A stretch of DNA of 37,990 nucleotides from Verrucomicrobiota bacterium (GCA_016871515.1 VHDE01000051.1:1-37990); one strand, 5' to 3'; counted from the stretch's first letter, positions 24,040 through 31,881 are shown. Notes: generated from the letters alone by a model not told the origin. Made by a program: numbers and translations.

Positions 24040-25563
24040 GTGATAACAAGTTCGCTTGAACATCAATTCCGATTCCAGAAGGTTTTCTGGTTTGGGTTGA
24101 TCGTCTTTTCGGCGCTTTTGGTCGGCTATTTTCTGGCGAGTGATTTGTGGCTTTTGGCTTTTGGGCTCGCTGGAGTTATCTGGTTGCTGCTGCTGCCCTA
24201 TCACTCAAAGCTTTCGGTCATTCTATCGGTGGCCACGTTCAGTTCGGCGTTGATTGTGCCGCTTTTCCCAGGGCGGCCTTACATGTGGGAATTCGCGGCT
24301 CTGCTTGGCTGGTCGGGACTTGTGCTGACCATTTCGATGCGCCAAGCGTCGCCGTATACGTGGGGAATTCTTGTTAAGAATAAGTGGCTGTTCATCGGCG
24401 CCATCGGCTATTGCGTCGTTCTGATAGTCACAATGTTTTACCGAGGCGTCGGTTTGAGGATTCTTGGATCCGAGCAGATGGGTGGCCGATACTATTTTCA
24501 ACAGCTCACATGCGTGGTGTTTCCATTCCTCTTTCTGGCCTGTCCTCCTGGAGAACGCACGTTGGTCCGGCTTTTTATCTGGCAGTGCGTCCTCACCATA
24601 ACATTTCTAATTTCGGACTTTGTTTTTTCCAAGGCGCCGGAAGGAATGTTCTTTTTGCTTCAATTCTTTGAGCTGACAGGCGACGCGATTAATTTTGAAA
24701 TGCGAGCGCAGCGTTTCGGTATCCGCCGGTTCCAATCCTTTTACGTGGTCGGTCTCGGAATGTTTTTGCTTCTGCTGGTGAGGTACAAACTGAACGATTT
24801 CATTGGGCGCAGAAGCATTTGGCTGGTTCCAGCCGCTGCGGGCATGCTGGGTCTGGGTGTTCTGAGTGGGCACCGGTACTTGGCTCTAATCGTAACTGGC
24901 GTGGTCGTCTTTGTCTGTTTTGCGCAGCGATTCCTATCCGCGAAGAACGTGGCTGTCGCTGTCAGTTTGGCGATCGGAGCCGCAGTGTTCATTTACGGAG
25001 CCGCCGATCGTCTGCCTCGAGCGGCGCAGCGAGCTATTTCATTCCTGCCTGGTATTCGCATTGAATCGGACGCGAAGATGGACGCGATGGGCACACTGGA
25101 GGTGCGCCGGACTTTGCGGCGCATCGGCATTGAAATGGCCCCGGAATACTTTTGGATTGGGCGCGGCTTCGGCTTGGCCAGCGTTGATCTTTCTTGGCAA
25201 TGGGACCCCACCACTATCACCGGCCATGTGAATCAAGGCCGATTCTATAATGGCTTTGTCGGATTGTTGGTGAACACGGGATTCTTTGGCACGGTCTTTA
25301 TGCTGCTGTTTTTAGGCGCGGGACTGCGCGTCTGTTGGATTGTCCTCAAAATGCTGCGCAAAATGGGCTCCGAAGACGACTTCCTTCGCCTCAGCGGAGT
25401 GGTCGCCGCATTGTGGCTGGCCAACACCATCGCATTTCTTTTCTTCCATGGCGATAGCGAGGTCGCGATGAAAACGTTCTCGCTTCAGGCTGGGTTGCTG
25501 CTCATTTGCCGCGAACACTTGGAACGCCGATTGAAGGAGTTTGAAGGCCAAGCAAGTTCGTAA
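24040..25563 (+). CDS. O-antigen ligase-like polytopic membrane protein
   Basis: The 507-residue product has about ten to twelve hydrophobic helices (VFWFGLIVFSALLVGYFLAS, LWLLAFGLAGVIWLLLL, WLFIGAIGYCVVLIVTMFY, and others). Between helices 8 and 10 is a large periplasmic loop containing SFLPGIRIESDAKMDAMGTL..RRTLRRIGIEMAPEYFWIGRGFGLA, where the RR and the later GRGFG phrases fit the Wzy/WaaL/O-antigen ligase (PF04932-like) family. That family joins lipid-linked glycans to lipid A-core or to proteins, or polymerises repeat units. The start is uncertain: GTG at 24040 gives a short cytoplasmic N-terminus, while an upstream ATG at 23968 adds 24 atypical residues. No other polysaccharide gene flanks it. 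Confidence 0.75.
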   Translation: MITSSLEHQFRFQKVFWFGLIVFSALLVGYFLASDLWLLAFGLAGVIWLLLLPYHSKLSVILSVATFSSALIVPLFPGRPYMWEFAALLGWSGLVLTISMRQASPYTWGILVKNKWLFIGAIGYCVVLIVTMFYRGVGLRILGSEQMGGRYYFQQLTCVVFPFLFLACPPGERTLVRLFIWQCVLTITFLISDFVFSKAPEGMFFLLQFFELTGDAINFEMRAQRFGIRRFQSFYVVGLGMFLLLLVRYKLNDFIGRRSIWLVPAAAGMLGLGVLSGHRYLALIVTGVVVFVCFAQRFLSAKNVAVAVSLAIGAAVFIYGAADRLPRAAQRAISFLPGIRIESDAKMDAMGTLEVRRTLRRIGIEMAPEYFWIGRGFGLASVDLSWQWDPTTITGHVNQGRFYNGFVGLLVNTGFFGTVFMLLFLGAGLRVCWIVLKMLRKMGSEDDFLRLSGVVAALWLANTIAFLFFHGDSEVAMKTFSLQAGLLLICREHLERRLKEFEGQASS

Positions 25564-25657
25564 GCGTAAGCGGGACGGGGAGAGACTTCTCCGAAACACT
25601 CTTTCGCGCATGGGGAGAGCTTTCGGCCACCGAAACTCGGTTTAGCCCGTCTGCGCT

Positions 25658-26335
25658 CTATTCGCTGACCAGAATGTTTGCAAACTCGATAACGTCGCCG
25701 TGCTGCAATCCAATCGGGCCGCGCGCCGGAATGCCGGGCAATTGCGCGTCGTTGATCACATTTATCCAGCGCCAATCGCAGATGAGGACGAAATCGCTGT
25801 ACTCCTTTTCCGACCAAAGTTGCCCTGCCTCGGCTTTTCCGTCGTAACGCAGCACCCAATCGTTAGGCTGCCAATGACCACGATGTATCGGCTCCTTCTT
25901 CCAGCCGTTGAGGTCGATGCCTGTGTAGAGCGTTTTGAAATCTTGCGCAATGGAGGCAATTGCATCCGCATTGGGATTCGTCGAAGGCAGTTCGCGGATA
26001 CGAATGTTGCGGAAGTGCCATTCGGATCCTTCCGCTTCCAAACAAATGTAACCCTTGCGCGGTTTGCATTCGCTCCCGCCGGAGACAACTTTTCCATTCA
26101 CCGCCAGCTTGAGGCCGCCATCATTGCAGACGACGCGGTAATGGTTCCATTCCCCGGCCGGTTTGGCGCGACGCTCGCTTGGCAAGCAGCGCATCCAGCC
26201 GCCGGGATGTGGACGATCCGGTTTCATCGTTGCACCATGAATCGCAAAAACATCGCCATGGCTCGCGGCATTGACGCTGTTTCGACCATCGAGTATCTGA
26301 CGTATCATTGGCCAATCGAATCGATATTCAAGCAA
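25658..26335 (-). pseudogene. 3-keto-disaccharide hydrolase-like (DUF1080) protein, decayed
   Basis: The frame holds the C-terminal half of one DUF1080 domain (GDVFAIHGATMKPDR ... KPAGEWNHYRVVCNDGGLKLAVNGKVVSGG ... YICLEAEGSEWHFRNIRIREL), then a second domain that starts FKTLYTGIDLNGWKKEPIHRGHW and ends LPGIPARGPIGLQHGDVIEFANIL. Two losses are visible. The front of the first domain and any signal peptide are missing, and no ATG precedes the homologous part. In the second domain the text jumps from CDWRW (around 25766) to INVINDAQLPG, skipping about 90 residues normally containing the NSGI-x-L-R core, with the frame kept. It probably no longer cleaves 3-keto-glycosides, the reaction shown for some relatives. 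Confidence 0.78.
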
Positions 26336-26375
26336 AGTTCTATCGTCTGCGGATCGATTACTGTGTTCTTCTCAA

Positions 26376-27869
26376 ATGCCGCCGCTTCTGGCTAAATCCT
26401 CCACCGTGAAACTCGCGCTCCTTATCGGCAACATCACGTTATTCGCTTGCACAACATTTTCAGCCGAACGCCGGCCCAACATCCTTTGGTTCGTCGTGGA
26501 CGATATGTCTGCAAACTTTTCCTGCTACGGTGAGAAGACCATTCAAACACCAAACGTGGACCGGCTCGCTCGTGAAGGCACACGCTTCAGCCGCGCTTTC
26601 ATCACCGCTCCGGTCTGTTCGCCATGCCGATCAGCGCTCATTACCGGGATGTATCAGACGAGCATTGGCGCGCATCATCATCGCAGCGGACGCGGCACGG
26701 AGAAGATTCATTTGCCTGCCGGAGTCGAACCGCTGCCGGTTCTCTTCAAACGCGCGGGCTACTACACCTGCATTGGCGGGCCGCTCGCCCAAGGAACAAA
26801 TTTTGGAAAGACCGACTATAACTTTGAATGGGACCCTAAAATGTACGATGCAAACGATTGGTCCAAACGCGCTCCCGGCCAGCCGTTTTTCATGCAAGTG
26901 CAACTGCACGGCGGCAAGAATCGCGAAGGCGCCCGCTGGCCGGAGGTCGTCCAGCGCGAACTTGGCGCCGCCACTAAACCAGGCGACGTCACGTTACCAC
27001 CCTATTATCCGCGCGATGCCGTCCTGCTCGATGACTGGGCGCGTTATCTCGATGCCGTCCGCTACACGGATAAACAGGCTGGCCAAGTGCTGGCTCGCCT
27101 GGAGAAGGAAGGCATCCTCGACCAAACACTTGTCATCTTCATGACCGATCACGGGATTAGCCACGCGCGCGGCAAACAGTTTCTCTACAACGAAGGGACG
27201 CACATTCCGTTCATCGTCCGCGGGCCGGGAATCGCCCAGGGCGCAGTTCGGGACGACTTGATCGAGCATATCGACATGGGGGCGATTTCGCTGGCTGGCG
27301 CCGGAATCGAAATTCCAAAGTCGATGCAAGGACGGAACGTTTTTGCGAAGGACTACGCCAAGCGCGATGCTGTCTTTGCCGCACGTGACCGCTGTGATGA
27401 AACGGTCGAGCACTTGCGCTCCGTTCGGGCCGACCGCTGGCTGTACATTCGCAACTTCCTCCCACAACGGCCGCATTTGCAACCGAACGCTTACAAAGAT
27501 GCTAAAGCTATTGTGAAACGCCTGCGGGAACTGAACACGGAGGGAAAGCTCGATGATTTGCAGAAAAAGCTGCTGTTCTCGCCGACTCGTCCCGCGGAGG
27601 AGCTTTACGAATGGCAATCTGACCGATGGCAAGTGCGCAATCTGGCGGATGATCCCAAGCATAGCCAAACCCTCGAAGAGCTGCGTCGTCGCCTCAATCA
27701 ATGGATGGAAACGACCAACGATCGCGGACGACAGCCCGAGCCGCTCGCAATGTATGACAGTGACATGGCGGTCTACCTCCAAGGCGCCGGCGGTGTGCGA
27801 CGAGATCGAATTGAGATTCTGAAGCGAAACATCGCCTTGATGAAACAATGGTCTGCCGAAGGCAAGTGA
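26376..27869 (+). CDS. Secreted sulfatase (arylsulfatase/heparan-sulfatase-like)
   Basis: The 497-residue type I sulfatase begins with a short N-terminus and a signal peptide ending near TTFSA, then RPNILWFVVDDMSANFSCYG with the metal-binding Asp pair. The active-site pentapeptide is CSPCR at residues 81-85: Cys81 would become formylglycine, and the usual Ser of CxPSR is Cys. The metal and substrate site FMTDHGISHARGK is present, and the family's C-terminal part (LYEWQSDRWQVRNLADDP) is complete. The anaerobic-type or FGE-type maturase must be encoded elsewhere. An alternative start is GTG at 26406, which also leaves a full signal. The amidase gene follows after 77 bp that hold a perfect palindrome, so the two may be co-transcribed. 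Confidence 0.93.
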   Translation: MPPLLAKSSTVKLALLIGNITLFACTTFSAERRPNILWFVVDDMSANFSCYGEKTIQTPNVDRLAREGTRFSRAFITAPVCSPCRSALITGMYQTSIGAHHHRSGRGTEKIHLPAGVEPLPVLFKRAGYYTCIGGPLAQGTNFGKTDYNFEWDPKMYDANDWSKRAPGQPFFMQVQLHGGKNREGARWPEVVQRELGAATKPGDVTLPPYYPRDAVLLDDWARYLDAVRYTDKQAGQVLARLEKEGILDQTLVIFMTDHGISHARGKQFLYNEGTHIPFIVRGPGIAQGAVRDDLIEHIDMGAISLAGAGIEIPKSMQGRNVFAKDYAKRDAVFAARDRCDETVEHLRSVRADRWLYIRNFLPQRPHLQPNAYKDAKAIVKRLRELNTEGKLDDLQKKLLFSPTRPAEELYEWQSDRWQVRNLADDPKHSQTLEELRRRLNQWMETTNDRGRQPEPLAMYDSDMAVYLQGAGGVRRDRIEILKRNIALMKQWSAEGK

Positions 27870-27873
27870 AGGC

Positions 27874-27943
27874 GGCAGGGCGGCGTTGCTGCGCCGCCGT
27901 CTTGCGAGTGCACCACCAGGCGGCGCAGCAACGCCGCCCTGCC
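27874..27943. repeat. Perfect palindromic element type C between sulfatase and amidase genes
   Basis: Arms of 25 bp at 27874-27898 and 27919-27943 are exact inverted copies (GGCAGGGCGGCGTTGCTGCG and onward), separated by 20 bp. The element begins 5 bp after the sulfatase stop and ends 3 bp before the amidase ATG, so its right arm overlaps the ribosome-binding region. It is very GC-rich and would form a stable hairpin in the mRNA. Confidence 0.95.
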
Positions 27944-27946
27944 AAT

Positions 27947-29521
27947 ATGAACCGAAAACAATTCCTACAATTGACCGGCCTTGCCACAGCACACGCGCTC
28001 GCGGCGCCGGCGTGGGCCAAACCATCCGAACTGGAGGAGGCAACCATCGCCGAACTTCAAACTGTCATGAAGTCGGGCCGGGCGACCGCTCGATCGTTAG
28101 TTAAGGAGTACTTGGCGCGCATCGCCGAACTCGACAAACGCGGGCCAGCCCTTAATTCCGTCATCGAATTGAATCCTGACGCACCTGCGATTGCCCGAGC
28201 GCTCGATGCGGAACGCAAAGCCAAGGGACCGCGTGGCCCGCTGCACGGAATCCCAGTGCTTCTGAAAGACAACATCGACACGCATGATCGAATGACGACA
28301 ACGGCCGGCTCGCTGGCTTTGCAGGGTTCGATTCCGGCGCAGGATTCTTTCGTGGCCCGCAAGCTTCGCGAAGCAGGAGCGGTTATCCTTGGAAAAACCA
28401 ACCTAAGTGAGTGGGCCAACTTCCGTGGCGACCGGTCCACCAGCGGGTGGAGCGGCCGCGGCGGCCAAACGCACAATCCTTACGCCCTGGACCGCAACCC
28501 GTCCGGGTCCAGTTCTGGCTCGGGCGTCGCGGTCGCAGCGAATTTGTGTGCCGTCGCTGTCGGCACGGAGACGGACGGGTCGATCATTTCTCCATCGACG
28601 CTTTGCGGCATTGTTGGAATCAAGCCGACACTTGGGCTGGTCAGCCGAAGCGGCATCATTCCGATCGCACATAGCCAGGACACCGCAGGTCCGATGGCCC
28701 GAACGGTTACGGATGCGGCCATCTTGTTGGGCGCGCTGACGGGAATTGATTCGAGAGACACGGCGACGGAAGGGAGCCGAGGCAAATCGCACCGTGATTA
28801 CACACAGTTTCTCGATCCACGCGGTTTGCGCGGCGCGCGCATTGGCGTCGCACGCCGATATTTTCGCACGGGCACACTCACGGAGAAACTCCTGGAAAGT
28901 GCCCTGGACGAAATGAAGAGACTCGGAGCGATTCTCGTCGATCCCGCGGATGATCCGGCGCTCGGACGATATGCTGAAGCTGAACGTGAGGTTTTGCTCT
29001 ACGAATTTAAGGCTGATTTGAATGCTTACTTGGCTTCACTCGGGCCGAAGGCCCCGGTGCGGACATTGAAAGAAGTCATCGAATTCAACGAACGAAATAA
29101 AGAAAGGGAATTGCCCTACTTCGGGCAAGAGAACCTTATTAGGGCACAAGAGAAAGGACCTCTGACCGAGAACGGATATCGCGAGGCTCTCGAGCGTTGC
29201 TGGCGGCTCTCGCGTGACGAAGGAATCGATGCCGTGATGGACAAACATAAGCTCGACGCAATTGTGGCCCCATCCGGAGGACCGGCCGGAAAGACGGACC
29301 TCGTTCACGGCGATCGGGGGATTGGGGGCAGTTCTTCGCCAGCCGCGGTCGCGGGCTATCCAAACATTACTGTCCCGGCCGGACAGCTCTTCGGACTCCC
29401 ATTTGGCATTTCGTTCTTCGGACGCGCCTATAGTGAACCAACCTTGCTCAAGCTCGCCTTTGCGCTTGAGCAAGCCACCAAAGCGCGCCGGCCGCCGAAA
29501 TTCCCGCGAACCGTCGGCTAA
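27947..29521 (+). CDS. Amidase signature-family hydrolase, secreted
   Basis: The 524-residue protein carries a signal-like N-terminus (MNRKQFLQLTGLATAHALAAPAWA). The Ser-cisSer-Lys catalytic set of the amidase signature family is visible: GIPVLLKDNIDT (Lys), the Gly/Ser-rich PSGSSSGSGVAVAANL and the nucleophile region GTETDGSIISPS. The C-terminal part (GYPNITVPAGQLFGLPFGISFFG) is typical. Relatives include GatA, fatty-acid amide hydrolases and peptide amidases; the secreted ones in this phylum have unknown substrates. An open frame extends upstream to 27848 through the palindrome, but the ATG at 27947 is the first position consistent with the family and signal. It follows the sulfatase on the same strand. 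Confidence 0.92.
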   Translation: MNRKQFLQLTGLATAHALAAPAWAKPSELEEATIAELQTVMKSGRATARSLVKEYLARIAELDKRGPALNSVIELNPDAPAIARALDAERKAKGPRGPLHGIPVLLKDNIDTHDRMTTTAGSLALQGSIPAQDSFVARKLREAGAVILGKTNLSEWANFRGDRSTSGWSGRGGQTHNPYALDRNPSGSSSGSGVAVAANLCAVAVGTETDGSIISPSTLCGIVGIKPTLGLVSRSGIIPIAHSQDTAGPMARTVTDAAILLGALTGIDSRDTATEGSRGKSHRDYTQFLDPRGLRGARIGVARRYFRTGTLTEKLLESALDEMKRLGAILVDPADDPALGRYAEAEREVLLYEFKADLNAYLASLGPKAPVRTLKEVIEFNERNKERELPYFGQENLIRAQEKGPLTENGYREALERCWRLSRDEGIDAVMDKHKLDAIVAPSGGPAGKTDLVHGDRGIGGSSSPAAVAGYPNITVPAGQLFGLPFGISFFGRAYSEPTLLKLAFALEQATKARRPPKFPRTVG

Positions 29522-29597
29522 TGTCCGCGTTTCGATAATCGGGAGCATGAACCGCAGAATGCGCGCTTTCACGGAAACCACTCGTTTTGGCGCGAGG

Positions 29598-29695
29598 CGT
29601 TTGGAGTGCGCGGAGGTTGCTTGAGCTTGCTCCCGCTTTTGGAGCGCGCTCGGTTCATGCCAAAAAGCGCCGGCAAGCCGGACCCAATCCAAACG
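29598..29695. repeat. Imperfect palindromic element (98 bp)
   Basis: Terminal CGTTTGGA (29598-29605) and its inverse TCCAAACG (29688-29695) enclose partly complementary interiors (AGCTTGCTCCCGCTTTT against AAAAAGCGCCGGCAAGCC). It is looser than the other elements. The rest of the 317-bp spacer between the amidase and pseudopilin genes holds the promoter candidate listed next and no gene. Confidence 0.55.
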
Positions 29696-29782
29696 CTGGC
29701 GCGCGCTGGGCCGCACCAGTGAAAACTTGCTTGTCATCAAGCTGCCGCTCCGCACCGCTCCGCCAGCACCAGCGCTCCAGAG

Positions 29783-29810
29783 TTGACAGATCGTCAACCC
29801 GTCATAGAGT
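29783..29810 (+). promoter_or_regulatory. Candidate promoter of the H-X9-DG pseudopilin gene
   Basis: TTGACA at 29783-29788 matches the -35 consensus exactly and TAGAGT at 29805-29810 matches four of six positions of the -10, with a 16-bp spacer. Transcription would start near 29817, about 22 bases before the ATG at 29839. A small inverted repeat GTTGAC-N5-GTCAAC (29782-29798) overlaps the -35 box. Confidence 0.45.
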
Positions 29811-29838
29811 CCAGTTAGGACGAAAAAGCTGGTTTACA

Positions 29839-30753
29839 ATGACGCCTGCTGCATTCCCCAAACGCATTTTGCCGGGCGTTCGCTCATCGACAGGTGACGC
29901 TGCTTGCCGCGGCGGCTTTACGTTGATTGAAGTGCTTGTGGTCATCGCTGTGATCGGCGTCCTTGCCGGAATCTTGCTTCCGGTCTTGGCGAAAGCACGG
30001 GCCAAAGCTTACGGAACGCTTTGTTTGAATAATCACAAGCAGCTCGGCTTGGCTCTCGAGATGTACGCTGGAGACCACAACGATGGACTGCCTTACAACC
30101 TGGGAGCCGACGCCACGCGCGCTACCGTCGCGTCAGGACAATATTTGAATTGGGTGAACAACGTTATGAATTGGGAACTGGAGGCGGACAATACGAATGC
30201 CTTCCTGCTTTCAGCCGGCGGGCTGGGATCCTACAGCCAACGGGTTGGCGGCATCTATAAATGTCCTTCCGACACCGCGCTGAGTGAGGTTCAGAAAGAG
30301 GCTGGCTGGAACCGGCGGGTTCGAAGCGTTTCCATGAATGCAATGCTCGGTTATGCCGGTTCGTTTTTGGCCGGAGCAGTCAACACGAATAACCCAAGCT
30401 ACCGGCAATACTTCAAGTTATCGCAGGTGCGTTATCCCTCCGAGATTTTCACGTTCGTGGATGAACATCCCGACAGCATTAATGACGGATACTTTCTGAA
30501 CCGACTAGCAAACCTGGAGTGGGTCGATCTCCCGGCTTCCTATCATAACGGAGCGGCCACGCTCTCTTTCGCTGACGGTCATACCGAACAACATCGCTGG
30601 CTCTTTCCGCTCACAAAGAGACCGCCGCGTCCGGATGCCGCTCATTTGCCGATGGCCATCCCCGTTGAAGAACCTGCAGACTTTGATTGGCTCAGCGCTC
30701 GGACAGCCAGGTCCCTTTCGTGGTTGGCGTCGGAACGGCGAGCGCAGGAATAA
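29839..30753 (+). CDS. Prepilin-like protein with H-X9-DG motif
   Basis: The 304-residue protein carries a prepilin peptidase site G-FTLIEVLVVIAVIGVLAGI at about residues 26-45, preceded by an unusually long 26-residue leader (MTPAAFPKRILPGVRSSTGD, then AACRGG). The body shows KCPSD and a C-terminal SYHNGAATLSFADGHTEQHRW, in which His, nine residues, then Asp-Gly fit the H-X9-DG processing-associated family found in Verrucomicrobiota and Planctomycetota. Such proteins occur in large numbers per genome; they are thought to be exported by a type II/IV-like system such as the secretin in this window. An ATG further upstream is unlikely because it lies in the repeat region. The C-terminus converges on the anti-sigma remnant. 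Confidence 0.9.
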   Translation: MTPAAFPKRILPGVRSSTGDAACRGGFTLIEVLVVIAVIGVLAGILLPVLAKARAKAYGTLCLNNHKQLGLALEMYAGDHNDGLPYNLGADATRATVASGQYLNWVNNVMNWELEADNTNAFLLSAGGLGSYSQRVGGIYKCPSDTALSEVQKEAGWNRRVRSVSMNAMLGYAGSFLAGAVNTNNPSYRQYFKLSQVRYPSEIFTFVDEHPDSINDGYFLNRLANLEWVDLPASYHNGAATLSFADGHTEQHRWLFPLTKRPPRPDAAHLPMAIPVEEPADFDWLSARTARSLSWLASERRAQE

Positions 30754-30788
30754 ATGTCAAGGCAGGGACGGCGCTCCTCCGCGGTCCT

Positions 30789-30890
30789 CGCGCGAGCATG
30801 TTCGAGCGCTTCTCTGACCTTGGGATTCTCCTCATCCCGACTTCCCGGTCGACAGGTGGCCAGCACTCGCTTTGCTTCCTGACTGTTCAC
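30789..30890 (-). pseudogene. N-terminal stump of an anti-sigma factor
   Basis: Immediately after the ECF sigma gene, a GTG at 30890 overlaps the sigma stop as GTGA. The next 34 codons, beginning MNSQEAKRVLATCRPGSRDEENPKV, resemble the N-terminus of anti-sigma factors that follow such sigma genes in Verrucomicrobiota (MNxxEAKxxLxxxRPGxxD pattern). At about 30788 the match ends and the reverse strand runs into GC-rich repeat-like sequence and the 3' end of the convergent pseudopilin gene. The membrane helix and periplasmic part are therefore lost. If real, the sigma factor would be unrestrained. Confidence 0.6.
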
Positions 30891-31474
30891 ACCGTCTTTT
30901 CCTTTGGTTGGCTGATTCGTTGCGACAAGAGTTCCTGCAGGCGCGCAATGCCTCGCGACATCCGAGATTTCACCGTCCCGAGTGGAATCTCGAGAATCTC
31001 CGCAATTTCGTTATAGGAGTAGTCCTCGAGATAAAACAATGAAACCGGCGCTTGGAGCCGGGGGTCAATCTGGGCCAGACAATCGGCGACAACCTCCCAG
31101 TCCAACTGTAGAGGCAGTGTCGGCGGCGTCTCGGGCAACTCAGCTTCGACTTCAGCCAATTCATGATGCGGGAACTTCGACAGCCGCCGCTGCCGAGCCA
31201 GAAAGTCTCGATGAAGGGTGGTGAAAAGCCAGCCTTTTACCTTCGTGCGATCTTCCAGTTGGTGGCCCTTCGTGGCCCACAGATAGAACGTCTGCTGCGC
31301 TAGATCGCAGGCATCGGGTTCGTTTCGAGTTAGACTCAAGGCAAACCTAAACAGCGCTGCGTACTGTTCTCTGACGAGCCCTTGAAAGTCCAACTCGCTC
31401 TGCATGCCACCGACAACACCAGTATGAGTGCCGGTGGCCGCTTTGGTTCCCGGCTTTTTGTCAGACCGCTCCAT
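30887..31474 (-). CDS. ECF-type RNA polymerase sigma factor
   Basis: The 195-residue protein has sigma region 2 (about 28-95: LDFQGLVREQYAALFRFALS, DACDLAQQTFYLWATKG, VKGWLFTTLHRDFLARQRR) and region 4 (about 128-185: ADCLAQIDPRLQAPVSLFYL, YSYNEIAEILEIPLGTVKSR, with the helix-turn-helix). No region 1.1 or 3 is present, as usual for ECF factors. A later in-frame ATG at 31405 would give a 172-residue version starting just before region 2. Upstream (31475-31646) no promoter or gene is recognised. The gene was coupled to an anti-sigma factor that is now only a stump. Confidence 0.92.
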   Translation of the reverse strand: MERSDKKPGTKAATGTHTGVVGGMQSELDFQGLVREQYAALFRFALSLTRNEPDACDLAQQTFYLWATKGHQLEDRTKVKGWLFTTLHRDFLARQRRLSKFPHHELAEVEAELPETPPTLPLQLDWEVVADCLAQIDPRLQAPVSLFYLEDYSYNEIAEILEIPLGTVKSRMSRGIARLQELLSQRISQPKEKTV

Positions 31475-31646
31475 CGCTCATCAGTATCCATCCGGCAGAT
31501 CAATAACCAAACACAAACGCAAGATTTTGCGGAACCCGAAGTCGATCTCACGCCTCTAACAGCAGCGCCTAAACCGAAACAGACCTCATTTCCATGTCCG
31601 GCCAATGTAAACGCGCCTTGCGCACACACCAAACAGCGATTTCCTT

Positions 31647-31785
31647 CATGAACCGGCGGCGGAGCGCGGACATTCTGGCCCGCAGCGGCTCTCGACCTCC
31701 CGGGCAGCTACGCAACGGCCCAGCGCATTACGTCGGATGGACATTGCTGCGGACAGGAATGTTCGCGTTCCGCCGCCGGTTCATG
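31647..31785. repeat. 139-bp palindromic element (type D)
   Basis: Arms of about 40 bp (31647-31686 and 31746-31785) are inverted copies. The outer 29 bp differ at only two positions (CATGAACCGGCGGCGG at both ends). The 59-bp centre is unrelated. Length, terminal inversion and lack of coding sequence fit a miniature inverted-repeat element. It stands next to type B copy 3. Confidence 0.9.
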
Positions 31786-31813
31786 GTCGCAGTGTGCGAA
31801 GCTGTTCTGATCG

Positions 31814-31881
31814 GTAGGACAGCGCGTCTCGCCTGTCGAGCTGCACCTAAAGGATTGGACAGGCGAGCCGCGCCGTCCTAC
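31814..31881. repeat. Palindromic element type B, copy 3
   Basis: Arms of 24 bp at 31814-31837 and 31858-31881 are inverted copies with two mismatches, around a 20-bp loop unlike those of copies 1 and 2. The left arm matches the copy 2 left arm almost exactly. The element ends 43 bp before the start of the CHRD protein gene. Confidence 0.92.

Noticed and set aside
27848..27946. N-terminal extension of the amidase through the palindrome
   Set aside because: The residues are Arg/Cys/Ala-rich products of the repeat, and the signal-like N-terminus starts at the ATG at 27947.
26994..28043. 349-codon frame on the minus strand opposite the sulfatase
   Set aside because: It is a shadow of the sulfatase and runs through the type C palindrome.
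30642..30788. Continuation of the anti-sigma frame to 82 codons
   Set aside because: After codon 34 the sequence is antisense to the pseudopilin C-terminus and repeat-like DNA, without anti-sigma features.
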